Positions 11,910-23,558 of a stretch of DNA of 64,000 nt are shown here, one piece after another; position 1 is the stretch's first letter, and each line of letters opens with the position of its first letter. Below the pieces are notes generated by a model, which was not told where the DNA came from, ran no database searches, and saw only the letters and a list, made by a program, of their open reading frames with translations. Origin of the DNA: Mercenaria mercenaria (taxonomy: Eukaryota > Mollusca > Bivalvia > Venerida > Veneridae); contig NC_069368.1 in NCBI RefSeq assembly GCF_021730395.1, forward strand, positions 18,990,001 through 19,054,000, given 5' to 3'. The position numbers and the translations under genes are program-made.

Positions 11910-12261
11910 GATGCTCCGTGTGATACCAATTCAAATGCCAATTCAACTCCCACCGTTGTTTTGTTTATACGTAAATATCACCGTACGCAAGAAACAAATA
12001 ACCGACCCAACCAATAGGGAATGAGACGGGTATGCTGGAGGTCGTGTAAAAATAAATCGAGTGACATACTTAATGGTCAAGGCTATTCCAGCATAGGGCT
12101 ACATTCATTTCAAGTGAACTTAAACCCTAATGAATTGATTTAATTTATACTAATTTGTATTAGCTCGATTGTGATGAAAGCTTCAAGCATATTGGAACCA
12201 CTTTCGAGTCCGCTTCCTGGAAAAACCAGTACCGGTGTCATATGAGAAGTCATTGTCGTCA

Positions 12262-12318
12262 CCTCAGTGGGGCTCGAACCCACGACCGATATCATATCCA
12301 CTAGACCACCGCTCCTCT
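12262..12318 (-). repeat. tRNA-like SINE remnant
   Basis: On the minus strand an A box (TGGTCTAGTGG, 12,298-12,308) and a B box (GGTTCGAGCCC, 12,269-12,279) are present but too close together for a tRNA, and no anticodon arm fits. It looks like the head of a tRNA-derived SINE with an internal deletion. Confidence 0.55.
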
Positions 12319-12449
12319 TAAACCTTATTGAGTTGATTTGGGTAAAAATGAAAGAAAACATCTGACACGCGTCATAAATGAGAGAAAACATAAAGTATGG
12401 GCCTCAAAATCCAGCTCATACCATAACATGTACAAACACTACCACTCAC

Positions 12450-13576
12450 GTATACGCCCCAGACTTTGACTTTGTGGCCGTTGTAGCGGCATATGTGGTC
12501 GCCATTCCGGGAAAATTCTTTTTTGGGAGGAACACGGGGTGAGGTGTGAGGCGGAGGTGGTCTAAAATGCTAAAAGCAGTTAATATGAGGACCCTATAGG
12601 ACCCTGACTTTGGGACAGGATCCGGGTGGCCTTTGTAGAGGGTGACGGTCTATGGGGGATCAGCATGTCAGCTACTCTGTGAAAACTCTTCTTTACTTTA
12701 GTCTGAGGCCGTTTTTGGAAATGTTCACTTTTGAAGGTTGGGCACCCCAAGCTTTGCCACAGACCTTTACTTTTGGATCGGACCGGGTGGCCGTTGTAGA
12801 CAGGGTTGTCCCCCACCCGGCACGTGTGGCCGCCATTCCGGGAAAACTCTTGTTTGGGCGGAACCCGGGGTGAGATGTGAGGCGGGGGTGGCCTTAAATG
12901 CTTACAACAGTTTTATAGGAGGACCCTACGGGACCCAGACTTTGGGACGGGACCGGGTGGTAGTTGTAGAGGGTGACGGTCTATGGGGGGCAGCATGACG
13001 GCTACTACAGGAAAACTCCTGTTTACTCGTGAGCGGGTCTCAAACTTGGTCTGGGGCCGTTTGTTTTTTTTTAATTTTCACTTTTTTACAGTTTGGGCAC
13101 CCTAAGCTCCACCCAGACCTTGCCTTCTGTGTCGGACCGAATACCGGTGTAGAGGGTTGTCCCCCGACCGGCACAGGTGGTCGCCATTCAAGGAATACAC
13201 TTGTTTTGGAGGAACCCAGGGAGTGGTGTGAGGCAGGGATAGTCTAAAATGCTTACAGCAGTTAATAGGAGGATCCTACGAGACCCTGACTTTGGGACGG
13301 GGCCGGATGGCCGTTGTAGAGGGGTAACTGTCTATTGGGTCCAGCATGGCGGCTGCTCCGGGAAAACTTTTGTTTACTCGTGAGTGAGTCTCAAACTTGG
13401 TCTGGGCCGTTTTTTGGAAATTTTCACTTTTTGCAGTGTGGACACGCCGAGTGCCGCCCCAGACCTTGACTTTTGGATCGGACCGGGTGGCTGTTGTAGC
13501 GAGGGTTGTCCCCTATCCGACCCGGGTGGCCGCAATTCCGAGAAAACTCTTGTTTGAAAGGAACCCATTGGACGTT
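12450..13576. repeat. Satellite array, about 350 bp units
   Basis: Three to four units. The marker 'gccattccgggaaaa' or a variant occurs at 12,501, 12,832, 13,183 and 13,532 (spacings 331, 351, 349). Each unit repeats 'gactttgggacgggaccgg', 'gggttgtccccc' and 'aaaatgcttacagcagtt'. It is notably GC-richer than its surroundings. The many overlapping open frames on both strands follow the period and are not genes. Confidence 0.85.
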
Positions 13577-13782
13577 GCACGTGCGCGATCCAATAGAATT
13601 AAATGTAATAAGAACAACTGAATGCGCATTAGACTTGATAAGTTTCAAGTTTCAAGATAAAAATAGATTGAGTCAATGGTTTATAAACGATACGGACAAA
13701 TGTACAAGCGAGAATGGTAGGTTTGACGGCCTATTACAAATCTATAGAAAGCTGGTAATACTGATTTTAGTAACACTATTTA

Positions 13783-13945
13783 GTTGCAGTTAACTGGTGT
13801 TAGTATATACGATCAATGGCTGTAACTGCTGGTGGTTAACTACGACAAGACAAGCAATTAACTGTTTTAACTGCTTTAACTGCTGTAAATGCTGGCAGTA
13901 GCTACAGTTAACTGCTCCTACTTCTGCTACTGCTGTACTGCCAAC
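13783..13945. repeat. Degenerate taactgct simple repeat
   Basis: Irregular repetition of 'ttaactgct' and 'taactgctgt' words. The minus-strand open frame here is rich in Gln and Leu as a result. No gene. Confidence 0.5.
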
Positions 13946-14628
13946 TTCACGCCGTTGCATTATAGCTTCTTTATAATTTTCACTAGTACATAAGTATGTG
14001 AAAATATTGATAAAATGATGATAAGCTGGAGTTGTGTGATCTTGATTCACTTAAAACTTCACCGTTTTTACGCACTATCACCTCCATTTTTACCAGTCCC
14101 AGTTAGAGAGTATCAGACTTCCCACAGAGACTTTTCAGATCGTATAATTGGCACGTTTAGAAATGTTTTACGAGAGTTTTAACAAAAATAAAATTTTTTT
14201 TTTCTCCAACCCACGTCTACTCTTCGACATCCATACCTTTGATGGTATCCGACACAACAGTTGGAAATGATAGTCACTTAATTAGATAGAGCTACTTGTC
14301 TTCTGTCTTGATATGTTGTACTCTTAATTGTTCCGTCTTTTGCAAAGCCATTGAGTACATGACTAGTATAGGTTCGTTAGGTGTGCTTGAGATATTTTGC
14401 AGAAGTATTTTTGTGTTTCACATATCCTGTCTTCTGTTACACGTGTAAGAGATTCACCTGGTGGAGATATTTTTGCATTTGTAAGTTGGGAACATGGTAG
14501 TCAGGACAGAAGTACCATTAATCCGTTTGGACACACTAGGGGTTTTTTCCCACTGACCATTCCAATGTGATGCCCACATATTTTCCTTTATTTGTTTGTT
14601 TTGTATTTATTTACATTGTATTTATATT
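13946..14628. other. No gene recognised
   Basis: AT-rich unique-looking sequence with no repeat family, splice-flanked frame or promoter I can support. Confidence 0.5.
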
Positions 14629-14836
14629 TGAGCCACACCATGAGAAAACCAACATAGTGCATTTGCGACCAGCATGGATCCAGACCAGTCTGCGTATCCC
14701 GCCGTCTGGTCAGGATCCATCCTGTTCGCTAACGGTTTGGCAACAGGCTTTGAAAGTAAACATCATGGATCCTGACCTGGCCTGAATCCATGCTGGTCGC
14801 AAATGCACTATGTTGGTTTTCTCATGGCGCGGCTCA
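14629..14836. mobile_element. Palindromic MITE, copy 2
   Basis: 208 bp palindrome with the same ends as the copy at 11,528 (TGAGCC ... GGCTCA). The second arm is shorter, so part of one arm has been lost. Confidence 0.85.
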
Positions 14837-17458
14837 TTTTACTTCATGATGTACTCATCCATACAAATAACGCTGTATGACTATAGCACAAGAGGACTTC
14901 GATTATAGTGAGTTACGACAGTTTTCTGTTCAGCCCTCGGAATTGTTCTACAATTAATATCTCTAATAGACTGGAACTAGACATCTTTAATTACTTACGG
15001 TTGTGTCAGTTGCGTCGAATTTTTTTAGTTTTTAAATGAACTTGCAAAACAAAATATACACATTAAAATCTCTAACTTTATATTTTAAAACCACTTTGCT
15101 TTACATGGCTCAGATATATATCCAACATTTGGTGAAACACTCACGCCCTGATTGACAGTTTTTCTCCCAATATTTACTGACCCACTAAATCAGTTTAGTT
15201 TTTTTATGGTTTTGTTCCAACTTTTGTCATTATTTTTGCGTGTTTTCGCGCTAAATTATTTAAGTAATATATTTTTTTTCCAATAAATAAGATGGCGTCT
15301 TTATATAATTTAAGCATTGAAACTACATGTGCAGATGGTCAGGAGAGAGGAACAATTATGAATTAACACGCGTTCAGTCTTTTTCAAGTTTTATTCAGTA
15401 AAGGTCTATGTACATGGATTATTTACAGAATATTACAATCATATTATATGGCATCAATGCAAGCTTTAAAGTGGAATTATACGCATTTTTCAAGTAAAAA
15501 TCCAGCTGAAATAGATATGTGTGTAAAAAGGGTGGGGGAAATTATAGCTTTTAACCCGATATACCAAACTCTTCCTGTTACCAGTACGAAATAATAACAG
15601 TCCATATATGACTTTTCTTATTTTGACAGGGGCAGTCCTTTAAAGAAAAGTCAAACTGCACGCAGGAGTTGCTTCCCTTCAACTTCCGAAATCTCTACCT
15701 ATAGGTAAGGGAGATCATTGCGTAGAAGATTGAAGAAAAGAACTATTATTTTATTAGTCCGATTTCTTTATTTCTAAAACATAAACTTCAAATACTTATG
15801 CGACATTGTCATTAATTTAACACATTTAAATGCACAGCAACCGCAAATTGCTTTTATAAAACATTCACCAAAAACACACTATGTACAGTAAGGTGCGCAT
15901 AATGTCACTTTAACACAACCAATTTCTTTTTGAAATAGTTTAGAACTGAAAAAAAAACAAGTTCATACAAAATGGAACATACTTCTTACAGTACACATGT
16001 CATTATTTAAATAGCACATTGCTTTACGGGGGACAGTAAATATTGTAAACATGAAGATACTGTCGACAAACACCGATTCGATTACTAGTTAAAACCGGTT
16101 CCAATTTTGCAAAACCGCTAATCGCTCTCAAACAGTAAGCATCACGAATTGTACTTTATATTTATGGCTCTACATTTCTTTGACCGGTACATACTATTTG
16201 ACAGACCCGCAGTTTATTGCCACAAAAACACATAACTTGAACATAATTGATAGTCTCGGATTAGCCTGTTGTGATATAATATCTAAATTAAAATACACCA
16301 AAATAGGACTCGTTATCTAATTACCACACTGCTTGCAACCGATAAAGTCCGTAAGTTCATGATGAAGTCAGCTGCTGGAAGTACCTTATATGGTCGTCAG
16401 GAAAGAAAACAGCATTTTAAATATGGCGGCCGATTAACCGGTTCGATTCGATTTCATACAAATGATTAACCGGTTTCTAAATTTTGAAATCGTCCCAGCC
16501 CTATTTACTATATCGAAAAGAAAAAGAAATAGATCTATTTCCAATGCACTTATTTCACAAAATATTTGAGTAGATATCTAAATGATCCAAAAACATCGGG
16601 CTGGTTCTAGTCTAAGAAAGAAGTCAAATTGACGTTTTAAGAATTTTTTGTGTCAGAAATGGCTGAAACTGACAATGGAAAATACGAACCACTAAAGTTT
16701 TTTTTTTTTTAGAACAAAAAATGAAATAAAAACTATTGTACAGGGGAAAACGTATTACGTAAAAGGTTGATCAGACAGTTGACTCGAAAATATCAACTAT
16801 TCATATTCAATATGCTAAAATGTGTAGTCAGCGTTACCTTTAGAAGGTACATTCATGCAATGTTTCTTTATAATATATCTTTATCTATAAATGTCACAAC
16901 AAAATGAAAAATAAGCATTTCATAGTCTTAAAGTTCAGACTTAAAAGTTAATGTAAATGGAGACTAAACATTGTCCTGCAATGTTGTATTCACTGTAGAA
17001 AAACACAAATTAATAGAAAACTTGGATGGTTTCTTATTCGATGACACTCTGCTGCCATACAAGTCCACGAAAACACGGTAAGCATTGACGTTTAAGAATG
17101 CAACTGCTTCGTGCATTATGAGCGTGAGAATGAAGCCTTGTCGAATTTAGGTCTCATTTATCGACCCCAGATTTTAAGACGAATTGAATCAGTTAATCTG
17201 AACACTTTGATGTGCATTTTTCAGATCTTAGAAAAACGAATCGACGAATTAACTCTCTTTCTGTCTGACCACTGAGTGAGTGAGTGAGTTGGGTTTTACG
17301 GCGAATCGACACAAAATGGTCATATCTCGCCGATTCTCACCACTGCAGAAATTCTGGCAAGGCATTCTTGTAGCATCGAAAATTTGCACTTAATCGTAGA
17401 TTTAATCCAATCTACAGCGCCTTTTGCACTTCTCGTACGTACGTAATTCTTTTCCAGC
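14837..17458. other. 3' flank of the Ubl-VWA gene; hAT-like fragment inside
   Basis: Mostly AT-rich, with no credible exon. 16,060-16,505 repeats AACCGGTT and ends CAGCCCTA, which looks like the right end of a hAT-type MITE similar in style to 5740-6188; its left TIR was not found. 17,272-17,345 has (TGAG)n then 'ttgggttttacggcg', which reads as the 3' tip of a SINE on the minus strand. The stretch next to 17,459 would contain the 3' UTR of the minus-strand gene. Confidence 0.4.
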
Positions 17459-20400
17459 TCATTTCCTGCGCAACAATGTTCTGATGAGTTGTCTTAACTT
17501 TGACGTTTTCCTCGTCGTTGTTGGAGGTGTCGTTGTTGGAGGTGTGTAAGACGTAGAACATGACGCCCTTGTTGACGATCTTGGTGAATGATCTGCAAGT
17601 TATACAATTTTAGCTAATTTAGATAGTCTTAAACATGAACAGAATGGAAATTTAAAAATGGAAGTTTTAGTAAATATATATAGAGGGCGTCATGCTTTTA
17701 GTTTGACAGAATAGTTTAGACATACTACATAAATACGAGTACCACTGGCAGGTATAAACTGAGAAATAAACATAAATACAAAGCAGTTAAGTCTCCATTC
17801 TTGGAGTCTGGTACCGATGATAACAATTCCAGATCGGGCAAATAAAATGTAAGTAAATTCAGCACGAGTGACACAGACTTACCATAAGGTAGCCATGAAT
17901 CCGTTTCCTGAACATATTTATACTGTGGTTTAGAGAAAGATCGTTTTATTGTTGGATCCCACCATTCCTGTGCTACATATCTCTGAAATCAAATATATAC
18001 AAGCTATTGAAGGTTATATATAACCAGTATTTTTACGAACTAGACGCACGCTATTTTTGTGGGAAAAAATACAAACTACATAACTGCTGAAACAAAACAG
18101 AAATAGACGAATTACAAAATGTAATTAAACACGAATTACAAAATGTAATTTTTGGAGAAAATTATTCATGTTTACGCTCCTCTTATATTTAACAGACCGA
18201 TTCAAATGTGAAGTAATACAACATTATACAATATACATATAAAACATTCAATAATATGTTTAAACTTATTTTGCTATTTTTTGCACACAAAAAAACGCAA
18301 TAAAAAATAGAAGTACATGTACATGTATTACCTTATTTCTTGAAGATCTAGATGGTTTTTCTTTTGGTTTGTCTTCCTTTAGTTTTTCAAGGAAAAGTTT
18401 TGTATTCTCTGTCATACGGCCCTCTTTTTCCACTTCCTCAACAAAAGCGTCTAACTGACCCTGATCTGCGTCTTCTTGACCATGATCCGCTTCCCGATAA
18501 CAAACTGAATTTTTGTTTAAATATATATAATATTTGAAGAATAAAGAATGAAATTATAAGAAACGACATTTTTGCCTACCCTGGTATAAATGATAATAAC
18601 AGAGCTTTTTGTCTTCTGCAATAATGATCGTCTGCAGGTTCTTTTTCCTCAGAAAAAAATCTTTCAAATCATGAAGTTTTTACCCTACAATTAACTTTAC
18701 ATTCCTCTTTTTTCCAATACCAATGTGTCTTTTTCTTAAATAACAAACCATTTCCTATTTCAATTAAATTTCCAAGCATATATTTTTGCGAAAATTGGAG
18801 ATGCGATTTCCAAGCTATTCGTTACTTTTTTAGGAAATCTAGATCTAGTTATAAAATAAAGCTATTATATATGAAGCTTTACGTTTAAAAAATCATAGAT
18901 GAATTGTGAAAAATCTCATTGGTCAAAAGCAAAGTCAGGTGAGACAGTATCTAAATCGCAAAAATGACAGTGTACCTGCTAGAAACATGTCTGTGATCAA
19001 GTTGAAATCTTTGAGCTGAAGATAAAAACCGTTCGTTCGCTCTGCGAGTTCTTCGTAAAACGGAGTGGACTCGGTAGCATTCAAAGCTTGCACACCATAT
19101 ACCTAAAATGAGCCATTCACACGTATTAAGTAAAAGCCTTAAAGTAACGAAAAATGTCATCAAAGTATAGCAGCGAAAACCCTGAATTCATTATTAGAAT
19201 GAGGCAATCATGTTTGTTTTCTAATGTTAATATAATTTTCTGATTGTTCTGAATATTACAGGTACTGCCTCTACAAGCTTGTTTAAAGCAAACGTTGTCA
19301 GAAAGGAATGGCAAATTTATTCCAGTTTTGATTTACGTTCAAGTGTATTAACAACGACAGGCTGTCCTCATATTCTAAGTGATCAACAAAGTTGAGAAAA
19401 CGAAGTTTAAATTTTAATGTCTCCTTATCCTTCCAACTTGTAGTGGGAGCTGGGAGTGGGTAAAAATCTTTTCATCGTCATTAAAACAACAAATACCACA
19501 AACGTTACCTTGACACCCATACCAGCCAATACATCAAGTTCGTCCCGCCAAAATAAATTCTGATCAGTGTATGAAGGTGGATGGGGAATTTCATCGCCGA
19601 TCATTACGAAGGCTTTAGCACTGTCTTCTGACCAATCTAGCTGCTGAGCTTTACGTAAAGCCCATTCATACGCCTGTAAAAGATAAATTAACCATTTTGA
19701 TAAAGCGACAAATTTTTGTAATGTTTCACGACACCAATATATTGAAATTTACGCGACCATCTCATTATAGCCAACGGTTTTGCATTCATTGAAAACCAAG
19801 TATAATCCACGGAGGTCCGAACCCCAATAAGAAATAACACTTTTTCAAGTTCATGGTAATAAATCTGTTTGTTTCTGATATACCTGCTTAACTAAATCAA
19901 GTCGAAATTTAAAACTTCGTAAGGAGAAATTGTTCTACGTGATAATTTGATCGCACATTGTGTCTCCAGTCATCGGACCTGACCCTATTACTTGAGTTAT
20001 CAGTTTCGGTCAGAATCCGGAGACATTACCAATACCAATTAACCAATCAATCACGTCATATATGCGCTTACCTCCCCTCCATTACCCCCTCCTCCTGTCG
20101 ATTGTACTCCCCGGGCAAAGTTAACCACAGTCTCGGTGTCACTAGTCAAATCTTTGGAGGTTACCACATACACATTATGATCACAATAATCTCCATTTGC
20201 CATGATTCCTATACGCATGTTTGGTATATCTCTCAGCAAACGTGTGCATGTCTCACGAAGTTTCTCACGGACCTAAGATTAAAAACGAAGGGGATTAATA
20301 TGAAAGATTAAGTACTAACCTCTGGTGCGTCCCCTCCCCCAGTTGAAGGAACATTTTCTGCAAAATCGACCAGGCAATCTACGTCTGTTGAGAGATCTAT

Positions 20401-23063
20401 ATACCGGGTCACGTATGTCGAATAGTCGCAATAATCCCCGACAGCCATAATACCTATGCGCATGCGTGGAACATCTTGCAATAAACGTTGACATGTCTCA
20501 CGTAATTTTTGCCTCACCTAAAATTGCCATTATTGTTTCAAGATTTAAATGGATTTTTTGCTGGCGTTACCATTCATGGCCTCGCCAAAATGGCCTTTAT
20601 TTTTGAGGGTCTTTCTTATAAAAGTAATATACAATGTGCCATTTCTAAATCATTTTAGAAGCTTTATGCAAAACTTTTCTTTCATTTTTGAGGTAACATA
20701 AAGTTGTTTTTTTTTAAGTGGCCCTGGATTATATGTTCTAAACGTGGCTATCGGTGAAAAAATATTGAAACAACAGTTTTGCTTTTGCCAAATGGTCAAA
20801 CGTTTTTTACAAATATTGAACATTAGGCTTTACAGTAAGCACTGACCTGGTATTAATCTCAATAATTATCAGATATACATTTCATATCAAACTCTATGTA
20901 AATGAAGACACATCAAACTTGAATACGTATTTTATAAAGCCATGCAGACTTCAAATCATTTTCTATGTAATAACCATAAATGTTACAGAAAAATGTTTCA
21001 CTTACCCGAGACAGACAACTGTACATGCTGCCTGTTGTATCAAAACAAAATACAACTTCCACATTTCTACCACTGGCATCAAATGTGTTGATTAAATCCT
21101 GAAACGGTATAAAATGATATAGATATTGCCAGGAAATTAGACAGGCATCTGCTGTTGTTTTTAGCTCAATGTTGCTGAGTTTGAACTGTCAAGAAATTGC
21201 TGTTATGAAACTAAGAAAAAACAAGTGGTCTATTTTTTGTGTTTCAAACATAATCCATTGACACGATACATAAAATACTTCATTTCAAAACTGGTAATCA
21301 GTTAAAGAGCGACAATGAAATACACAATTTGAAACCATTAAGCAAACTACCATTAGATTAGAAACAATGATGTCTACCTGTTTCTTTTCCTCGTCGACTT
21401 CTTCTGTGATATCAGCATTTCCCTCAACTGAAAGAGTATCATTTCTAGTAAATACTTTCCATTTTAAGATTTGTTTCTAAAAATGGCATATTTCATATAC
21501 ATCAATAAATATTTCGGTTTTAAATTTAAAAGTAATTTTAAACTAAATTTTATTTTTTTTAGGTCCAAGTTTATGAGCAGCCTGAAGTTGCATTACCGTA
21601 TAAGGGCCAGCATGCTTGGCTCAATAGGGACAGCACAGATCTATGGATCGCACGGTCTGATCGTGGGGCAAGGCCCATCATCTCCGTGACGATTTGATAA
21701 AAGACCCTGTGTTTGAAATCATTTGTCCTCCACCTCTCATTCACGTGAAGTTGGAAGTACTTGCGGTCAAGTTGCGGAGAACAGGTAAGTATTAGTACAG
21801 AATCAAGGAACAATAGTAAGATTAACTGCCCGCCGTCATATGACGTAGATAGCCTACTATTGAAAAATGGTGCTACACCCAAAGAACAAATTTTAAGACA
21901 ACCTACACTAACTGCTTCTCATTATGATACAGTAGCACATATCATTTAAAGTGTTAACTGCTTTAAGTGAATTTAATTAGAAATGAATATTTAAACATGA
22001 ACTACTGCACCTACCTGGGGCTTTCACGGGTTTCTGTTCATGCACGGTGACTACGGCTTCATCCCCCACGCCTACATCACACAATAGGTTCGAATCGCCG
22101 CTGATAGTCTGCCCGGCAGACGTCTAAAATTACAAATGATTTTACTGGTTAGATTTGTATTGTGTGCCAACTTCATTAAACAAGGAAACGTGGTGCCTAG
22201 ATCTACTTGAATCTGTGATAAGATCTATGTATTAGAAAATATATCTTTTATACATGTACAATGGGCAACTACATACCCTTACCCAAGTGATTAGTCCAAA
22301 TAATTTGACGTCAGAACTGATTCTGAGATATTTTCGTGATAGAGCACATGGGGCAGAATCCCTCAGATATTGACCTAAGCAAAAATTATCACAATATCGC
22401 GACTCACGTAGGCCTACAATTAGTTGGACTACCCGGTGAATTGATCACATGAACAATTTAAAGTCTTTTTTAATAGTTATCATAAAATTAGGGTGATTTA
22501 GTTAACAGTAATAGGATGTGATTTAAAAGTTCACTTAAAAATGTTCACAAAAGACACTGACCTTTATAACTTGGGTTGAGGGCGACATTCCTTCAGCATC
22601 CTGAATTTTTTTCTTCAAAGTCATGACAGTGTCAATATTTTCCAATGTAATAGGATCACATCTACCATCGGGAAAATTCACCATAATACAGATGTCCTTT
22701 GGAAATATAACCTGCAAGAAAAGGGAAAATTGTATAGAATCTATAGATAGGCCTACATGTAGGCCAACGCATCGATCGTTTGTGACGTATATATTTTATA
22801 AACTGTTTAAATGAATAAATAAATAAACCTTTACTTACCTCTGCCTTTAAAATAGTCTCCGCACAGATGCCCAAATATCCGATCGTTTTCGATTTATCAA
22901 GTGTTTTTCCTTGATACTTAAGGCGAATCCTTGCCTCAGCTACGCCCTCGCCCTTAGCAACATGCGCAGCGATTTGTTTGACGTTGTCCGAAGGTAAATG
23001 TTGCGACGAAATCGCTTTGCCACTAGGCAGTTTGATATAAACGTCGATTGCACAAGTTGCCAT
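17459..23063 (-). CDS. Double ubiquitin-like + von Willebrand A domain protein
   Basis: Eleven exon positions, minus strand: 23063-22839, 22711-22562, 22123-22015, 21427-21378, 21098-21006, then either 20517-20320 or 20272-20072, 19673-19509, 19102-18976, 18504-18332, 17982-17883, 17592-17459 (stop 17459-17461). All junctions are GT-AG and keep frame. The protein is 508 residues with the second alternative exon, 507 with the first. Residues about 5-77 are a ubiquitin-like fold (LKYQGKTLDKSKTIG), and about 80-155 a second (TLKKKIQDAEGM); neither ends in Gly-Gly. An acidic linker follows, then a VWA domain from about 190 with the metal-site motif DTTGS (Asp198), Thr268 and Asp303 (MIGDEIPH). 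The tail has two PPTTT repeats and a basic end. The VWA resembles the VwkA-type intracellular class (inference). No signal peptide or membrane segment, so probably cytosolic. The start ATG has A at -3 and G at +4. Partners and role are unknown. Confidence 0.88.
20072..20272 (-). other. Alternative VWA exon, version B
   Basis: 201 nt, 67 codons, phase 0 at both ends, with an ATCTTAG acceptor and GTAAGC donor. It encodes VREKLRETCTRL to STGGGGNGGE. Only 47 nt separate it from version A, which is probably too short for the two to be spliced to each other. Including both would insert half a VWA fold twice. Confidence 0.85.
20320..20517 (-). other. Alternative VWA exon, version A
   Basis: 198 nt, 66 codons, phase 0 at both ends, flanked by a TTTTAG acceptor and GTTAGT donor. 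It encodes VRQKLRETCQRL to STGGGDAPE. It is homologous to version B at 20,072-20,272 (roughly 60 % identical by eye). The first 30 and last 10 residues are conserved and the middle diverges. Both keep the Thr of the metal site. Confidence 0.85.
21604..21895 (+). mobile_element. tRNA-derived SINE, diverged copy
   Basis: tRNA-like head ('ggctcaatagggacagcacag'), body 'gtgacgatttgataaaagac' and 'ctccacctctcattcacgtgaag', and a tail near 'ttgaaaaatggtgctacaccc'. It lies in the intron between the third and fourth exons of the Ubl-VWA gene. Resembles mollusc RUDI/V-SINE type elements (recall, not searched). Confidence 0.75.
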
Positions 23064-23300
23064 ACTGTATATTTTGTGTGTTTAATTTTCTTCCTTTCAA
23101 ACTCGCCTGAAATTTATCTCGTATTTATTTCATTTCAGCCGCTACTTTCGTTTATATAAAACAACGATGGGTTAAAAATAAACTGACTAAAAATAGCTGT
23201 ATTTATTTCATTGGTTTTTATAAATAGATTATTTTATTTCATTGGTTCGTATAAATAGATTTTGCACCCGTTGAAATTTCCGCTACTTTTCGTTACTTTC
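23064..23300 (-). promoter_or_regulatory. Promoter region with duplicated CCAAT block
   Basis: Upstream of the Ubl-VWA start codon on the minus strand. A 30-31 bp direct duplication (23,201-23,230 and 23,231-23,261) places two CCAAT boxes (ATTGG on plus at 23,210 and 23,241) 31 bp apart, each next to an ATTTATA word. A TATATAAA word lies near 23,152, about 90 bp upstream of the ATG. GAAA-rich words (GAAAGTAACGAAA) further upstream loosely resemble IRF-type sites, but their spacing is not the standard one. Confidence 0.5.
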
Positions 23301-23558
23301 CGGCATATATAGAGGGTTACATACCGTACGCCGTGTATTATTGCGCATGCATTGCTTAAGATCTTAAACTGACCAGTAAAAAAGTGTTTTTTTCTTCATG
23401 TGTTTGGTATGTGTACGACACGAGTTCAAAATGTGGAAAATTGTAAACACACTGACTATTCAAATTGCGGAAAATTGTAAACACACTGACTATTTGAAAT
23501 GGCTTGCAATAAGTAAGTATAAGTATTAAAATTCCTTTTAAAGTCATATGTAATGATT

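Noticed and set aside
12580-13793. Many overlapping open frames in the satellite array
   Set aside because: They recur with the 350 bp period on both strands and lack any protein signature.
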